A DNA stretch of 64,000 bases from Parasedimentitalea psychrophila (GCF_030285785.1 NZ_CP127247.1:2875501-2939500); one strand, 5' to 3'; counted from the first letter of the stretch, positions 34,061-43,407 are shown. Notes: generated from the sequence alone by a model not told the origin. A program made the numbers and translations.

Positions 34061-34959
34061 TGGCCGGTGGTTTCACAGCGATTGATATGTCCCAACTTCC
34101 CGCACCAAACGTGGTGTTGCCGGTGAGTTACGAGGCCACGCTTGCTGCAATGCTGGCAGATCTTCGCGCCCGCGATCCTGTCTTTGACGCTCTGGTTGAG
34201 AGTGACCCGGCGTATAAAATTCTGGAAGTCGCAGCCTATTACAAAACGCTGACGGATCAGCGGGTCAATGATGGCGCCCGCGCGGTCATGCCCGCCTATG
34301 CAACGGGCAGTAATCTGGACCAGATCGCCGCGCGTTTTGGTGTCGAGCGCCTGATCATTGACCTAGGTGATGCGGAGACACTGCCACCAGTGTCGCCTGT
34401 GCTGGAAAGTGACGAGGATTTCCGCCGCCGCATGTTGCTGGCGTTTGAGGGGCTGAGCACCGCTGGCCCTGCCGGGGCCTATATCTTCCATGCACTGGGC
34501 GCGGACGGCGATGTCGCGGACGCCAGCGTCCAGAGCCCGGCGCCAGGTCAGGTGCTGGTTTCAATCCTGTCGCGCACTGGCAATGGCAGTGCAGGCGCTG
34601 AATTGGTTGCTAATGTGATGGCCACTCTCAACGCCGACGATGTGCGGCCGCTGACAGATCAGGTGACGGTGCAAGCCGCCACAATCACCGATTATGCCAT
34701 TACGGCCATGCTGACGGTGTTGCCCGGCCCTGACAGCACGGTGGTGCGCCAGTCAGCCGAGGATGCCGCTGTGGGTTACGCAGCTGCCCAACACCATCTT
34801 GGCCGCGATGTCACTCTGTCCGGCCTCTATGCTGCCTTGCACCAGCCGGGCGTCCAGAATGTGGCGCTGGCAAACCCGGTGGCGGATATCGTGATCGGCG
34901 AGGCGCAAGCGCCCTATTGCACTGGCATCACTGTAACCGTGGGGGGCACCGGTGCCTGA
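34060..34959 (+). CDS. Baseplate assembly protein J
   Basis: 299 residues with the gpJ pattern LVESDPAYKILEVAAYYKTL, AVMPAYATGSNLDQIAARFG, VERLI and VLESDEDFRRRMLLAFEGLS. P2 gpJ-type wedge protein, intact. It overlaps the next gene by 8 bases. Confidence 0.9.
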   Translation: MAGGFTAIDMSQLPAPNVVLPVSYEATLAAMLADLRARDPVFDALVESDPAYKILEVAAYYKTLTDQRVNDGARAVMPAYATGSNLDQIAARFGVERLIIDLGDAETLPPVSPVLESDEDFRRRMLLAFEGLSTAGPAGAYIFHALGADGDVADASVQSPAPGQVLVSILSRTGNGSAGAELVANVMATLNADDVRPLTDQVTVQAATITDYAITAMLTVLPGPDSTVVRQSAEDAAVGYAAAQHHLGRDVTLSGLYAALHQPGVQNVALANPVADIVIGEAQAPYCTGITVTVGGTGA

Positions 34960-35518
34960 TAGTCTGCTGCCCCATAACGCCAGTAGCCAGGAACGCGACA
35001 TCGAGGCGGTCACCGGCCCGGCATTGGCACCCGCAGTCCTGTTGCAGGCGCTCTGGGATCCGGAAACCTGCCCCGAGGACCTGCTGCCCTGGCTTGCCTG
35101 GTCGTTCTCGGCCGACAATTGGGACCCAACTTGGGCCGAGGAAGACAAGCGGGCGGTGATCGCCGGCTCTGTTGAGGTGCATCGCCGCAAAGGCACCGTC
35201 GGCGCGGTGCGCCGCGCGCTCACCGATGCGGGTTATGGCACCGCGCGCATTGTCGAAGGCAAGCCCAGCTCGCTCTATGACGGCACCGTCCAATATGACG
35301 GCGCTGAGATCCACGAAGGCCCGGATCACTGGGCTGAATACCGGATCTATCTGGACCGCCCCATCACCATAGATCAGGCCGCCCAGGTGCGCGAGATCCT
35401 GACCAATGTTGCCCCGGCTCGCAGCCACCTCAAGGGGTTGTACTTCACCGAAGCCGCCCACCGCTACAACGCCGACATCGCGTATGACGGCAGCTATACT
35501 CATGGAGTTATCCAATGA
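34952..35518 (+). CDS. Tail protein I
   Basis: 188 residues. LLPHNASSQERDIEAVTGPA, LLPWLAWSFSADNWDPTWAE, HRRKGTVGAVRRALTDAGYG are hallmarks of P2 gpI, which joins the baseplate wedge to the tail fibre. ATGA overlap with the fibre gene. Confidence 0.88.
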   Translation: MPDSLLPHNASSQERDIEAVTGPALAPAVLLQALWDPETCPEDLLPWLAWSFSADNWDPTWAEEDKRAVIAGSVEVHRRKGTVGAVRRALTDAGYGTARIVEGKPSSLYDGTVQYDGAEIHEGPDHWAEYRIYLDRPITIDQAAQVREILTNVAPARSHLKGLYFTEAAHRYNADIAYDGSYTHGVIQ

Positions 35519-36573
35519 CGAATTTGCCTGAGGCCGCCGCTTGGATTGCCGGGATCTATCAGATCGAGCAGAGTGACCCGGTGCTGGGCGGACCGCCCAA
35601 TATCGAGACCGGCGCCGGAATTGCCAACGTCCAGGCGCAGCAGCTGGCCGAGCGCACCGCATGGCTGAAGACGCAGATCGCGGCGGCGGTGGCCACTGTG
35701 ATCAGCACCGGCACCGGGTTGAGTGGCGGCGGTGCCATTGACACGGGCCTGACGCTTGTCGCGGATCTGGCAGATCAGGCTGTAGCCGAGGCGGGCAGCA
35801 ATAATCTTCAGCTGATGACGGCGCTGCGCACCAGGCAGGCCATCGAGGTGGCGATCAATGCGCTGGTCGGCGCCGCCCCGGCGCAGCTCGATACGCTCAA
35901 TGAGCTGGCTGCAGCCATCACTGATAATGGCGATACCTCGGCGGCGCTAACCGCCCTGATCGCGGCCAAACTGGATGCCGCGAATTATACGGCGGCAGAC
36001 GTTCTGGCCAAGCTTCTGAGTGTTGACGGGGCCGGGTCCGGGCTGGACGCCGACATGCTGGACGGAAAAAACTCGGCGTCTTTTGTTCAGACGACGCGCA
36101 ATGTCAGTACCGGCACCGGGCTGTCAGGCGGCGGAACTCTGGGGGCTGATCTGACAATATCGGCGTCTATTGCAACCCAGGCTCAAGCTGAAGCAGGGAC
36201 AAACAGTAACGGGCTGATGACCCCGGAGCGGGTGGCGCAGGCAATCGCCGCCCTGCAGAGGCCTGATTACGACAGCGGCTGGGTGTCGGGATGGACCGCG
36301 CCGTTTTCGGTGCTGCACGGTCTGGCCAGCACCCCGATGCGATATCAGTGGATGGTGAAATGCCACACAGCAACAAACGGCTTTGTTGTGGGCGACGTGA
36401 TCATGGTGCTGCCTTACTCCGATGGCGACGGGTCGCGGCGCAGGGCCACCCATGCGGACAGTAGTGCCATTAATATCCACCAAGAGCCGAACGGTGGCAG
36501 CACGAGTGGCGGTGCGATCATCACCTATGGCGCAACCAAATTCGACATTCGTGCAATCGCCTGGAAGGAATAA
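35515..36573 (+). CDS. Tail fibre protein with internal repeat
   Basis: 352 residues. Two copies of a trimer-forming module, starting STGTGLSGGGAIDTG (near residue 65) and STGTGLSGGGTLGAD (near residue 200), each followed by an AEAG...LMT segment. The C-terminal ~110 residues (DSGWVSGWTAPFSVLHGLAS) form the probable receptor-binding tip. Follows gpI as in P2-like phages. The adhesin tip is the part expected to vary with host. Confidence 0.8.
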   Translation: MTNLPEAAAWIAGIYQIEQSDPVLGGPPNIETGAGIANVQAQQLAERTAWLKTQIAAAVATVISTGTGLSGGGAIDTGLTLVADLADQAVAEAGSNNLQLMTALRTRQAIEVAINALVGAAPAQLDTLNELAAAITDNGDTSAALTALIAAKLDAANYTAADVLAKLLSVDGAGSGLDADMLDGKNSASFVQTTRNVSTGTGLSGGGTLGADLTISASIATQAQAEAGTNSNGLMTPERVAQAIAALQRPDYDSGWVSGWTAPFSVLHGLASTPMRYQWMVKCHTATNGFVVGDVIMVLPYSDGDGSRRRATHADSSAINIHQEPNGGSTSGGAIITYGATKFDIRAIAWKE

Positions 36574-36575
36574 TC

Positions 36576-37001
36576 ATGCCAGCTGAAGACATCCAAACCA
36601 CGCATTACATATTCAGCAAAGCCACGGGGTTCTATGTTGGTGAGGTTCTGGGCTCTGCGGCACAGATTGCCCAGAATGCCGACTGGGAGGTGCGTCTGGC
36701 GCCGCCAGAGCCTGTCGTATCGACAGACCCCAGTGATTACCCCCTGACCCCTGCCCAGTTCGGCTGGCTCTTGGCCAAAAGCGGGCTGGAGGATGATACC
36801 GAGACTGTGCTGACTGCAGCCAAAGCCTCGGACCGGGATCTTTATGCGGAGCTCAAGTTCAATCTGAGCCAAAACGCCTTCCGCTTTGAGGTGACGATGG
36901 GGCTGGTGGCTCAGATGATCGCTCTTGGAGCCCTCGCAGATACCCCTGCGGTGTCTGAGGCGACCATCGGGGATCTGTGGCTGTTGGCCAAGGATAAGTA
37001 G
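36576..37001 (+). CDS. Tail fibre assembly/associated protein
   Basis: 141 residues starting MPAEDIQTTHYIFSKATGFY, with PLTPAQFGWLLAKSGL in the middle. The position after the fibre suits an assembly chaperone. The PLTPxQFxxxL pattern is common in such proteins. Precise family unsure. Confidence 0.6.
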   Translation: MPAEDIQTTHYIFSKATGFYVGEVLGSAAQIAQNADWEVRLAPPEPVVSTDPSDYPLTPAQFGWLLAKSGLEDDTETVLTAAKASDRDLYAELKFNLSQNAFRFEVTMGLVAQMIALGALADTPAVSEATIGDLWLLAKDK

Positions 37002-37090
37002 AGCCGCCAACCAGTCGGAATTCCGCCAGAGGGAATGACACGCTGGGCCGTGCAATATCACGGCAACACGCATACAGCAGCGAGGTTAAA

Positions 37091-38287
37091 ATGGCTGGTT
37101 TTCTTCACGGCGTCGAAGTGCTCGAGATTGACTCAGGCCCGCGCCCAATTCGAACTGTTTCAACGGGTATTATCGGCATCGTTGGCACCGCCCCGCAGGC
37201 TGATGCGGTTGCATTTCCGCTGAATACCCCGGTTTTGATCGCAGGCAGCCGCCTTGAGGCCGCCAAGCTGGACGCCACCGTTGATGGCACCGGTGGCGGC
37301 ACATTGTCTGGTGCGCTGGACGGTATTTTTGATCAGATCGGCGCAGTGGTCATTGTGGTGCGCGTCGAAGAGGGCATCGACGAGACGGCAACGCTGGCCA
37401 ATATCCTTGGTGGTGTAAACGCGGGCACCGGCCAGTTTGAGGGCGTGCATGCGCTGTTGGGCTCTGAGAGCGTTGTTGGTCATGCGCCGCGTATTCTTTG
37501 CGCCCCCGGCTGGACCCATCAGCGCCCCGGTGACCTGGCCAACCCAGTGGTTGCGGAGCTCGAGGGCATTGCCGACCGCATCGGCGCGATCATCGTGGCC
37601 GATGGGCCGAACACCACGGACGCCGCCGCACAGACCTATGCGGGCGACTGGGGCACCACCGGGCGGATCTATGTGATTGACCCCTGGGTCAAGGTGCTGG
37701 CCAGCGACGGCAGTATCGTCGATGAACCGGCCTCTGCCCGGGTTGCGGGGGTGATCGCGCGCACCGACAACGATATCGGGTTCTGGGTGTCGCCGTCCAA
37801 CAAGGGCATTTTTGGCATCATGGGCACCTCGCGTCCAGTTGACTTCAAGCTGGGCGATCAATCCAGCCGCGCCAACCTGCTGAATGCCAATGCGGTGACA
37901 ACCGTCATTCGACAAGACGGCTTTCGGCTCTGGGGCAACCAGGTGCCGACGGGGGATGCAAAATGGCAGTTCCTTTGCGTGCGCCGCACCGCCGATGTGC
38001 TGAACGAAAGCATCCAGCGGGCGCACCTCTGGGCTGTTGATCGCGCAATCACCAAAACCTACGTCGAGGACGTGGTCGAAGGGGTGAATGGCTTCATTGC
38101 CGGGCTGGTCGCACAGGGTGCCTTGCTCGGTGGCAAGTGCTGGGCGGATCCGGATCTCAACACCGCCGCCAGCATCCAGAACGGGCAGGTCTGGTTCAAC
38201 TTCGACTTTACCCCGCCTTATCCGGCCGAGCGGGTCACGTTCCGCTCACATCTGGTCAATGACTATATCGCCGAGGTATTTGCATAA
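37091..38287 (+). CDS. Tail sheath protein (gpFI-like)
   Basis: 398 residues. FLHGVEVLEIDSGPRPIRTV, GIIGIVGTAPQADAV, ILCAPGWTHQRPGDLANPVV and LWGNQVPTGDAKWQFLCVRR are typical of P2 FI-type contractile sheath proteins. An intact contractile tail is implied. Stop overlaps the tube gene start. Confidence 0.93.
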   Translation: MAGFLHGVEVLEIDSGPRPIRTVSTGIIGIVGTAPQADAVAFPLNTPVLIAGSRLEAAKLDATVDGTGGGTLSGALDGIFDQIGAVVIVVRVEEGIDETATLANILGGVNAGTGQFEGVHALLGSESVVGHAPRILCAPGWTHQRPGDLANPVVAELEGIADRIGAIIVADGPNTTDAAAQTYAGDWGTTGRIYVIDPWVKVLASDGSIVDEPASARVAGVIARTDNDIGFWVSPSNKGIFGIMGTSRPVDFKLGDQSSRANLLNANAVTTVIRQDGFRLWGNQVPTGDAKWQFLCVRRTADVLNESIQRAHLWAVDRAITKTYVEDVVEGVNGFIAGLVAQGALLGGKCWADPDLNTAASIQNGQVWFNFDFTPPYPAERVTFRSHLVNDYIAEVFA

Positions 38288-38793
38288 TGGCTATTCGTAA
38301 CATCCTGAAAAACTTCAACCTGTTCATCGATGGCCGTGGCTTCGCGGGCGAACTGGGGGACTACACCCCGCCCAGCCCATCAGTTGCAGCCGAGGAATAC
38401 CGCGCGGGCGGCATGGACGGTCCAATCGATATCGATATGGGTATGGAGAAAATGACCACCAGCTATGTCCTGCGGAATTATTCCGCTGACGTGCTGGCGC
38501 TTTGGGGCATCGTCCCCGGCAAGCTGATCCAGGTGACCGCACGCGGCGCGCTGGAAAGCGAGGACGGCACGGTCACGCCGGTTGTTCACAATATGCGCGG
38601 CAAGATCCTGCAGCCGGATCGCGGCACCTGGTCACCGGGGCAGTCCGCCTCGATCACCATCAACATGACGCTTGAGGCTTTCAAGGAAACCATCGGCGGC
38701 GTCAGCGTGACAGAAATCGACGTTATCAACATGGTTCGCATCGTCGGCGGGGTGGATCGCCTGGCTGAACAGCGCGCGGCACTCGGCATCTAA
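38287..38793 (+). CDS. Major tail tube protein (gpFII type)
   Basis: 168 residues: NILKNFNLFIDGRGFAGELG, AGGMDGPIDIDMGMEKMTTS and VHNMRGKILQPDRGTWSPGQ match the P2 FII inner tube protein, always paired with the sheath. Confidence 0.92.
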   Translation: MAIRNILKNFNLFIDGRGFAGELGDYTPPSPSVAAEEYRAGGMDGPIDIDMGMEKMTTSYVLRNYSADVLALWGIVPGKLIQVTARGALESEDGTVTPVVHNMRGKILQPDRGTWSPGQSASITINMTLEAFKETIGGVSVTEIDVINMVRIVGGVDRLAEQRAALGI

Positions 38794-38802
38794 GGATACA
38801 TT

Positions 38803-39087
38803 ATGAACGAACTACCAGAATTCCTCGCGGAGGGCGAAGACGGCTCTTTGATCGTCACCCTGGCGCGCGGCATCGATGTCGATGGTGCAAAGCGCACATC
38901 GCTGACCCTACGTGAGCCCGCTGTCTCGGACATGTTGGCGGCCGACAAAGCTGCCAAGGGCCAGAGCGCCATGAGCGAAGTGATCCTGTTGGCCAATCTC
39001 GCGGAGATCGCACCGGAAAACATCCAAAGCGCCAGGATGCGGGATTATGGCCGCCTGCAGGCTGCGCTGGGTTTTATGAATGGCTGA
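38803..39087 (+). CDS. Tail assembly chaperone E (zero-frame product)
   Basis: 94 residues: VTLARGIDVDGAKRTSLTLR, EPAVSDMLAADKAAKGQSAM. Position between tube and tape measure is that of P2 gpE. Its last codons contain a slippery heptamer that allows a longer E/E' product. Confidence 0.82.
   Translation: MNELPEFLAEGEDGSLIVTLARGIDVDGAKRTSLTLREPAVSDMLAADKAAKGQSAMSEVILLANLAEIAPENIQSARMRDYGRLQAALGFMNG
39069..39075 (+). other. Programmed -1 frameshift site for E/E'
   Basis: GGGTTTT arranged as G GGT TTT in the E frame, a perfect X XXY YYZ slip site four codons before the E stop. After a -1 shift the frame reads FYEWLTPDVARAGVLSLARF and onward to a TAG at 39219-39221, which gives an E' extension overlapping the tape-measure start. 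Tail chaperones of lambda and P2 are made the same way. Confidence 0.8.
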
Positions 39088-39201
39088 CGCCTGATGTGGC
39101 ACGTGCCGGGGTTCTGTCCCTGGCGCGTTTCACCGGGTGGTCAGAGGCAGAGATTACAGGAATGCGGGTGACCCGCTTTTTGTGGTGGATAGAGGGCATC
39201 A

Positions 39202-41592
39202 ATGGGCAAGCAAAGACTTAGCGCCGAAATCACCATTGGCAGCGTCCTCGAGAATTCTTTCAAAAAGAATGTCGGTCTGATCCGGTCCGGTTTTGACAAG
39301 GTCGGCGGCAGCATCAGTTTGGTGAAGGCACGCCAGCGCGAGCTGACGCGCGACCGAAACCTGTTGAAGAAACAGGGCAAATCCGTTGAAGCGCTGGACC
39401 GGGAATATGAAGACCTTGAGCGCACGCTCGAGGATCTGGTCCGCAAGCAGCGCCGCTGGGAGCGGGCCATGCGCGACAGTGCCCGCGTTGGCGAGACCTT
39501 TGGCAGAATGACCTCAAACATTGGCCGTATGGGCCGCCGGATGGGTGTTGGCCTGACAGCTGCCGGAGCAGGTATTTTTGCCCTGACCAGTTCAACCGCG
39601 GCCTATGGTGACACTGTCGCCAAAACAGCCGGCAAACTGGGCATCGGTATCGAGGCGCTGCAGGAATACCGCTATGCGGCCGAGCGGTCCGGCGTCTCAG
39701 CCGAGAGTTTTGATAGCTCCCTGACGGCGATGCAAAAGCGCCTGGGCGAGGCGGCGCAGGGCACTGGGGCTGCTAAGAAAGCCCTGGATCAGATCGGGCT
39801 GAGTGCTCAGGATCTGGTGAAAATGGGACCTGCAGACGCGATGGCGGCCATTGCTGATAAGATGCAACTGATCGAAGCCCCAGCGGAGCGCGCGGCCATC
39901 GCTGCAGCCCTGTTCAGCCGCTCCGGCATTGGCATGGTGAATATGCTGGGCAATGGCTCTGAGGCACTGCAGCAGCTGCGTGAGGACGCCCGAAAAACCG
40001 GTTATGTGCTAAGTGAAGACGCGGCCCGGGGCGCCGAGGCCTTTGCTGATGCCCAGCTTGATGCGCAGCTGGTGGTCAAGGGTTTGAAGAACACCATTGG
40101 TTCCGAGCTGATGCCGGTGGTGACCCGGTCGATGAAGAGTTTCAGCGCCTGGGCGATCACCAACCGCGATGACATTGCCGATTTTGCCCGCACCGCCTCG
40201 GAAAAGCTCGAGGCGGCTCTGCCGGTAATCGGGCAGGTGGCCGAGGGCATGGGCCGTGTTAGTCGCACCATCGGCACGGTGGTGACCAAAGTGGCCGAAA
40301 TGACTGGCGGCTGGGAAAACTTTGGCGTGGTGATCGGCGGGCTGTTTGCCGCGCGTACCATTGGCAGTATCGCCAGCTTTGGTCTGGCCGTTGGCCGTCT
40401 CGGGGTCTCGCTTGCCAGCGTCACAGGGGCCGCGCCACTGGTGGCTAAGGGTATTGGCATGATCGGCCGGGCATTGCTGCTGAACCCCATTGGCCTGGCC
40501 GTCGCCGCCATCGCCGGATCTGCCTATCTGATCTATCGGAACTGGGAAAAAATCGGGCCGTGGTTCGGCGAGCTGTGGGATGGGGTCAAAACCACCTTCC
40601 AGGGTATTGGCGGTTTTATCAGCGGTCTCTGGCGCGGCGATATGGACGCGGCCGCCGCAGGGCTTGTCACCGCTTGGGATGGAGCAAAAAGTTACCTTTC
40701 CACGATCCTCAATGGCATCGGTGGGGTGTTCAAGTTCGTCTGGGAGAACGGGATCAAACCGATCACAGATATGCTCGGGGTGACCCGCCACATCACTGAG
40801 GCATGGGATGCGGTCGGAACTGTCATTGGAAACGTGATTGCTGGAATCGGGGCCGTGTTGCGCACCGGATACGATGGAACCATCGGCCCTGTGATGGAGG
40901 CTCTGGCGGCGACGGGCGGGATTGCCGGGGCATGGGGCGAGGTCAAAGCCTCTATCGGTGCTGTGGTCGACTGGCTGGGCGAAAAGTTCGATTGGTTGAT
41001 GGGCAAGCTGAAACCGGTGCTCGATGGGTTGACCTGGTTGCGGGACAAGGGCGCTGGCGCAGTCGATGGTATTCAGGGCGTAGGGTCTGCTGTTTCGAAC
41101 TGGTGGAACGGCGAACCCAGCTCCCAAACTGCGGCAAGCCCCAAAAACATCTCCGGCTCCTTTCTGGGGGGTGATATTGGCCGGGGGTTCCGCCGTGTTG
41201 GAGAACAGGGGCCGGAGACCATTTGGAATTCCAAGGGCGGCTATGTGGCCCATGCCAGCGCAACCGAGCGATTGAGCCGGCTCTCTGCCCGCGCCGCGCC
41301 TTTGATGTCTGCGCTGGGCGGCGGTTTGCGCCGGGCGATGGACCAGGCACAAACGGTAGCAGCGCCAGTGATGCAGCAGGTTCAGCAGGCGGCCCAAACT
41401 ATGACCCCGGCCATGATACCAGCACTGGCGCCAGCCGCGCAGCCTGCGCCGGTTATTATCCATGCCCAGATTAATGCACAGAATATGTCTGTTTCCGACC
41501 TTGCTGATGAGCTGGAACGCCGGGGGCGCGCTGCGCAGGCGGGGGCGCTTTACGACAATGCGCATGACTATGGCCAGTACGGGGGCGGATGA
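39202..41592 (+). CDS. Tail tape measure protein
   Basis: 796 residues. Starts with a coiled coil (LVKARQRELTRDRNLLKKQG), has hydrophobic segments (LGVSLASVTGAAPLVAKGIG) and a long Trp/Gly-rich stretch (WFGELWDGVKTTFQGIGGFI). It sets tail length and has a pore-forming region. C-terminal pieces are duplicated in element C (52840-53130). Confidence 0.9.
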   Translation: MGKQRLSAEITIGSVLENSFKKNVGLIRSGFDKVGGSISLVKARQRELTRDRNLLKKQGKSVEALDREYEDLERTLEDLVRKQRRWERAMRDSARVGETFGRMTSNIGRMGRRMGVGLTAAGAGIFALTSSTAAYGDTVAKTAGKLGIGIEALQEYRYAAERSGVSAESFDSSLTAMQKRLGEAAQGTGAAKKALDQIGLSAQDLVKMGPADAMAAIADKMQLIEAPAERAAIAAALFSRSGIGMVNMLGNGSEALQQLREDARKTGYVLSEDAARGAEAFADAQLDAQLVVKGLKNTIGSELMPVVTRSMKSFSAWAITNRDDIADFARTASEKLEAALPVIGQVAEGMGRVSRTIGTVVTKVAEMTGGWENFGVVIGGLFAARTIGSIASFGLAVGRLGVSLASVTGAAPLVAKGIGMIGRALLLNPIGLAVAAIAGSAYLIYRNWEKIGPWFGELWDGVKTTFQGIGGFISGLWRGDMDAAAAGLVTAWDGAKSYLSTILNGIGGVFKFVWENGIKPITDMLGVTRHITEAWDAVGTVIGNVIAGIGAVLRTGYDGTIGPVMEALAATGGIAGAWGEVKASIGAVVDWLGEKFDWLMGKLKPVLDGLTWLRDKGAGAVDGIQGVGSAVSNWWNGEPSSQTAASPKNISGSFLGGDIGRGFRRVGEQGPETIWNSKGGYVAHASATERLSRLSARAAPLMSALGGGLRRAMDQAQTVAAPVMQQVQQAAQTMTPAMIPALAPAAQPAPVIIHAQINAQNMSVSDLADELERRGRAAQAGALYDNAHDYGQYGGG

Positions 41593-42002
41593 TGGCGGGA
41601 ACCATGCTGCAGCTGGGCGGCTATCAATTCAGCATCGACAATGCGGCCTATCAGAGCCTGAACCGGTCCAGCGCATACCGCTGGGCAGCGATTGAACAGG
41701 TTGGCGCAGCCGACGCTTTGCAATTTACAGGGCTGGGGCCAGATACAATCAATCTGCAAGGGGTAATCTATCCTCACTTCAAAGGCGGGTTGGATCAGCT
41801 GAACCGCATGCGTCGGACTGCAGAGTTGGGTTTTCCTCTGCCGATGATGGCGGGTACCGGAAAAGTTATGGGCATCTGGGTCATAGAAGGCGTGCGCGAG
41901 GGGCAGCGTAAGTTTGCCGCTCAGGGTACGCCCCTGCGACAAGACTTCACCCTCAACATCAGGAGATATGATGGCGGACTTCGCAGCCTCCTACCGTTCT
42001 AA
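41589..42002 (+). CDS. Tail protein U
   Basis: 137 residues: MLQLGGYQFSIDNAAYQSLN, then GLGPDTINLQGVIYPHFKGG and GKVMGIWVIEGVREGQRKFA. P2 gpU tail terminator/associated protein. The ATGATG start overlaps the tape-measure stop. A fragment is present in element C. Confidence 0.9.
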   Translation: MMAGTMLQLGGYQFSIDNAAYQSLNRSSAYRWAAIEQVGAADALQFTGLGPDTINLQGVIYPHFKGGLDQLNRMRRTAELGFPLPMMAGTGKVMGIWVIEGVREGQRKFAAQGTPLRQDFTLNIRRYDGGLRSLLPF

Positions 42003-42192
42003 AGACGGCGAGATCCTGGACGAGATCGTCTGGCGTCACTACGGCAACCGGGTACCGAGCGCGCTGGAAACCGTGCTCGAGGCAAATCCTGGCCTGGCCG
42101 ACCAAGGCCCCGTTCTGCCAATCGGCACGCTGGTGCAACTGCCAGTGATCGAGGTCCCCAAGGAAGCCGAGACGGTGCGCCTATGGGATTGA
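41971..42192 (+). CDS. Tail protein X (LysM-like)
   Basis: 73 residues from ATG 41971; AGGAG upstream gives better spacing than ATG 41968 or the longer frame. SKDGEILDEIVWRHYGNRVP, ETVLEANPGLADQGPVLPIG, TLVQLP is the LysM-like gpX pattern. It overlaps U and D. Confidence 0.88.
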   Translation: MADFAASYRSKDGEILDEIVWRHYGNRVPSALETVLEANPGLADQGPVLPIGTLVQLPVIEVPKEAETVRLWD

Positions 42193-43190
42193 TCGATTTC
42201 CTGCCATTCTTTCGCATCACGGTTGATGGGACGGACATCAGCAGCACCCTGGCATCGCGCCTGGTAAACCTGACACTGACCGATGCTGCCGGGGTGAAAT
42301 CCGACCAGGTGCAATTCACCCTGAGTGACACCGCTTTGTTTGGTAAACTAGTTGAGCCGAGCGCCGGTGCGGAAATCAAGGTCTGGCTCGGCTATGCGTT
42401 CCAGTTGAAATACATGGGCCTGTTCATTGCGGATACCGTTGAGATGCAAGGCCCGCCGGACCAAATGACGGTGACGGGCTATGCCTCTCTGACTGGGGAA
42501 AGCAGCAGCGGCAAAACGGCACTGACGGATCAGAAAAAGCGCAGCTGGCCAGACGGCACGACAATTGGCGACCTGGTGGCAAAGATCGCCGGAGAACATG
42601 GGCTGCAGGAGGCCGTGTCAAAGAGCCTCGCCGCAATTGCATTGGCCCACATCGACCAGATTGACGAAAGCGATATCAACCTGTTGTCGCGGGTGGCGCG
42701 GGACCATGACGCCATCGCCAAACCCGGTGATGGTCGCATTGTCATGGCCAAGAGGGGCGAAAGCCTGACCGCATCGGGGCAGCCCATGCCGAGTTTGCTG
42801 CTGACGCAATCGAAGGTGAGCCGCTGGCGTTACCGCAACAGCGTCCGGGACGCTGTCGGATCTGTGATCACGGTCTACCAGGACCTTGGCGCTGGGCGGT
42901 CGCAAGAATGCCGGGCAGGCGAGGGTGACCCCATCCGCCGGATAAAGCGGCGCCAGCCAAACCAGGCCGCGGCACAGCGGGCAGCTGATGCAGAGTTGAA
43001 GCGATTGAAACGGGCAGGGCGGTCATTCTCTGTCAGCATGAAGGGGAACCCAGATGCGATGGCCGAGGCCAAGCTGTCAGTTGCCGGATTCAGATCCTAC
43101 ATTGACGGCGAATGGCTGATCACACAGGCGACACACACACTGGACAGTGGCGGCTATCGCACAAAGGTCGAAGCAGAGCCGTTGGAGTGA
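42183..43190 (+). CDS. Late control protein D / baseplate hub
   Basis: 335 residues: FRITVDGTDISSTLASRLVN, VWLGYAFQLKYMGLFIADTV, GYASLTGESSSGKTALTD, then LSRVARDHDAIAKPGDGRIV. P2 gpD family, a gp27-like hub at the base of the spike. This is the last phage gene before the right attachment core. The final codons are repeated in element C (to 54531). Confidence 0.9.
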   Translation: MGLIDFLPFFRITVDGTDISSTLASRLVNLTLTDAAGVKSDQVQFTLSDTALFGKLVEPSAGAEIKVWLGYAFQLKYMGLFIADTVEMQGPPDQMTVTGYASLTGESSSGKTALTDQKKRSWPDGTTIGDLVAKIAGEHGLQEAVSKSLAAIALAHIDQIDESDINLLSRVARDHDAIAKPGDGRIVMAKRGESLTASGQPMPSLLLTQSKVSRWRYRNSVRDAVGSVITVYQDLGAGRSQECRAGEGDPIRRIKRRQPNQAAAQRAADAELKRLKRAGRSFSVSMKGNPDAMAEAKLSVAGFRSYIDGEWLITQATHTLDSGGYRTKVEAEPLE

Positions 43191-43333
43191 CGTTCGAACC
43201 CCAGTCGAGCCATCAAACGCTTACTGGTGAATATACCGGGGAACAGAACGGGACCGAAACATGAATGTTGCGAAACGTGTTGCGAACGTTTTTTTCGGCG
43301 CTTGGGAATATCGTGTAAGTGATTGATTTTAAA

Positions 43334-43381
43334 TGGAGGCGAGTACGAGAATCGAACTCGTGTACACGGATTTGCAATCCG
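43334..43381 (-). repeat. attR: Right attachment core of prophage B (48 bp in tRNA-Cys)
   Basis: Identical to 5580-5627. Integration at the 3' part of the tRNA leaves the reconstituted gene at this end. Confidence 0.9.
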
Positions 43382-43407
43382 CTGCGTAACCACTCCGCCA
43401 ACTCGCC
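43334..43407 (-). tRNA. tRNA-Cys (anticodon GCA), intact
   Basis: Read on the minus strand: acceptor GGCGAG paired with CTCGCC, anticodon loop TTGCAAA (GCA), T-arm GAGTTCGATTCTC, U at the discriminator position as usual for Cys, and an encoded CCA. The only complete copy in this window; its 3' part doubles as the attachment core of prophage B. Confidence 0.95.

Larger units (their letters stand above)
5580..43381. mobile_element. Prophage B, lambda-type head and P2-type contractile tail
   Basis: The element is bounded by the 48-bp core repeat at 5580-5627 and 43334-43381. It encodes an integrase, repressor/Cro switch, replication, lysis, packaging, head, tail and baseplate genes with no obvious frameshift in any structural gene, so it may be inducible. 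Cargo genes occupy the left end (6183-12214), the early/late junction (17.7-20.0 kb) and the baseplate block (31550-33244). Confidence 0.9.
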
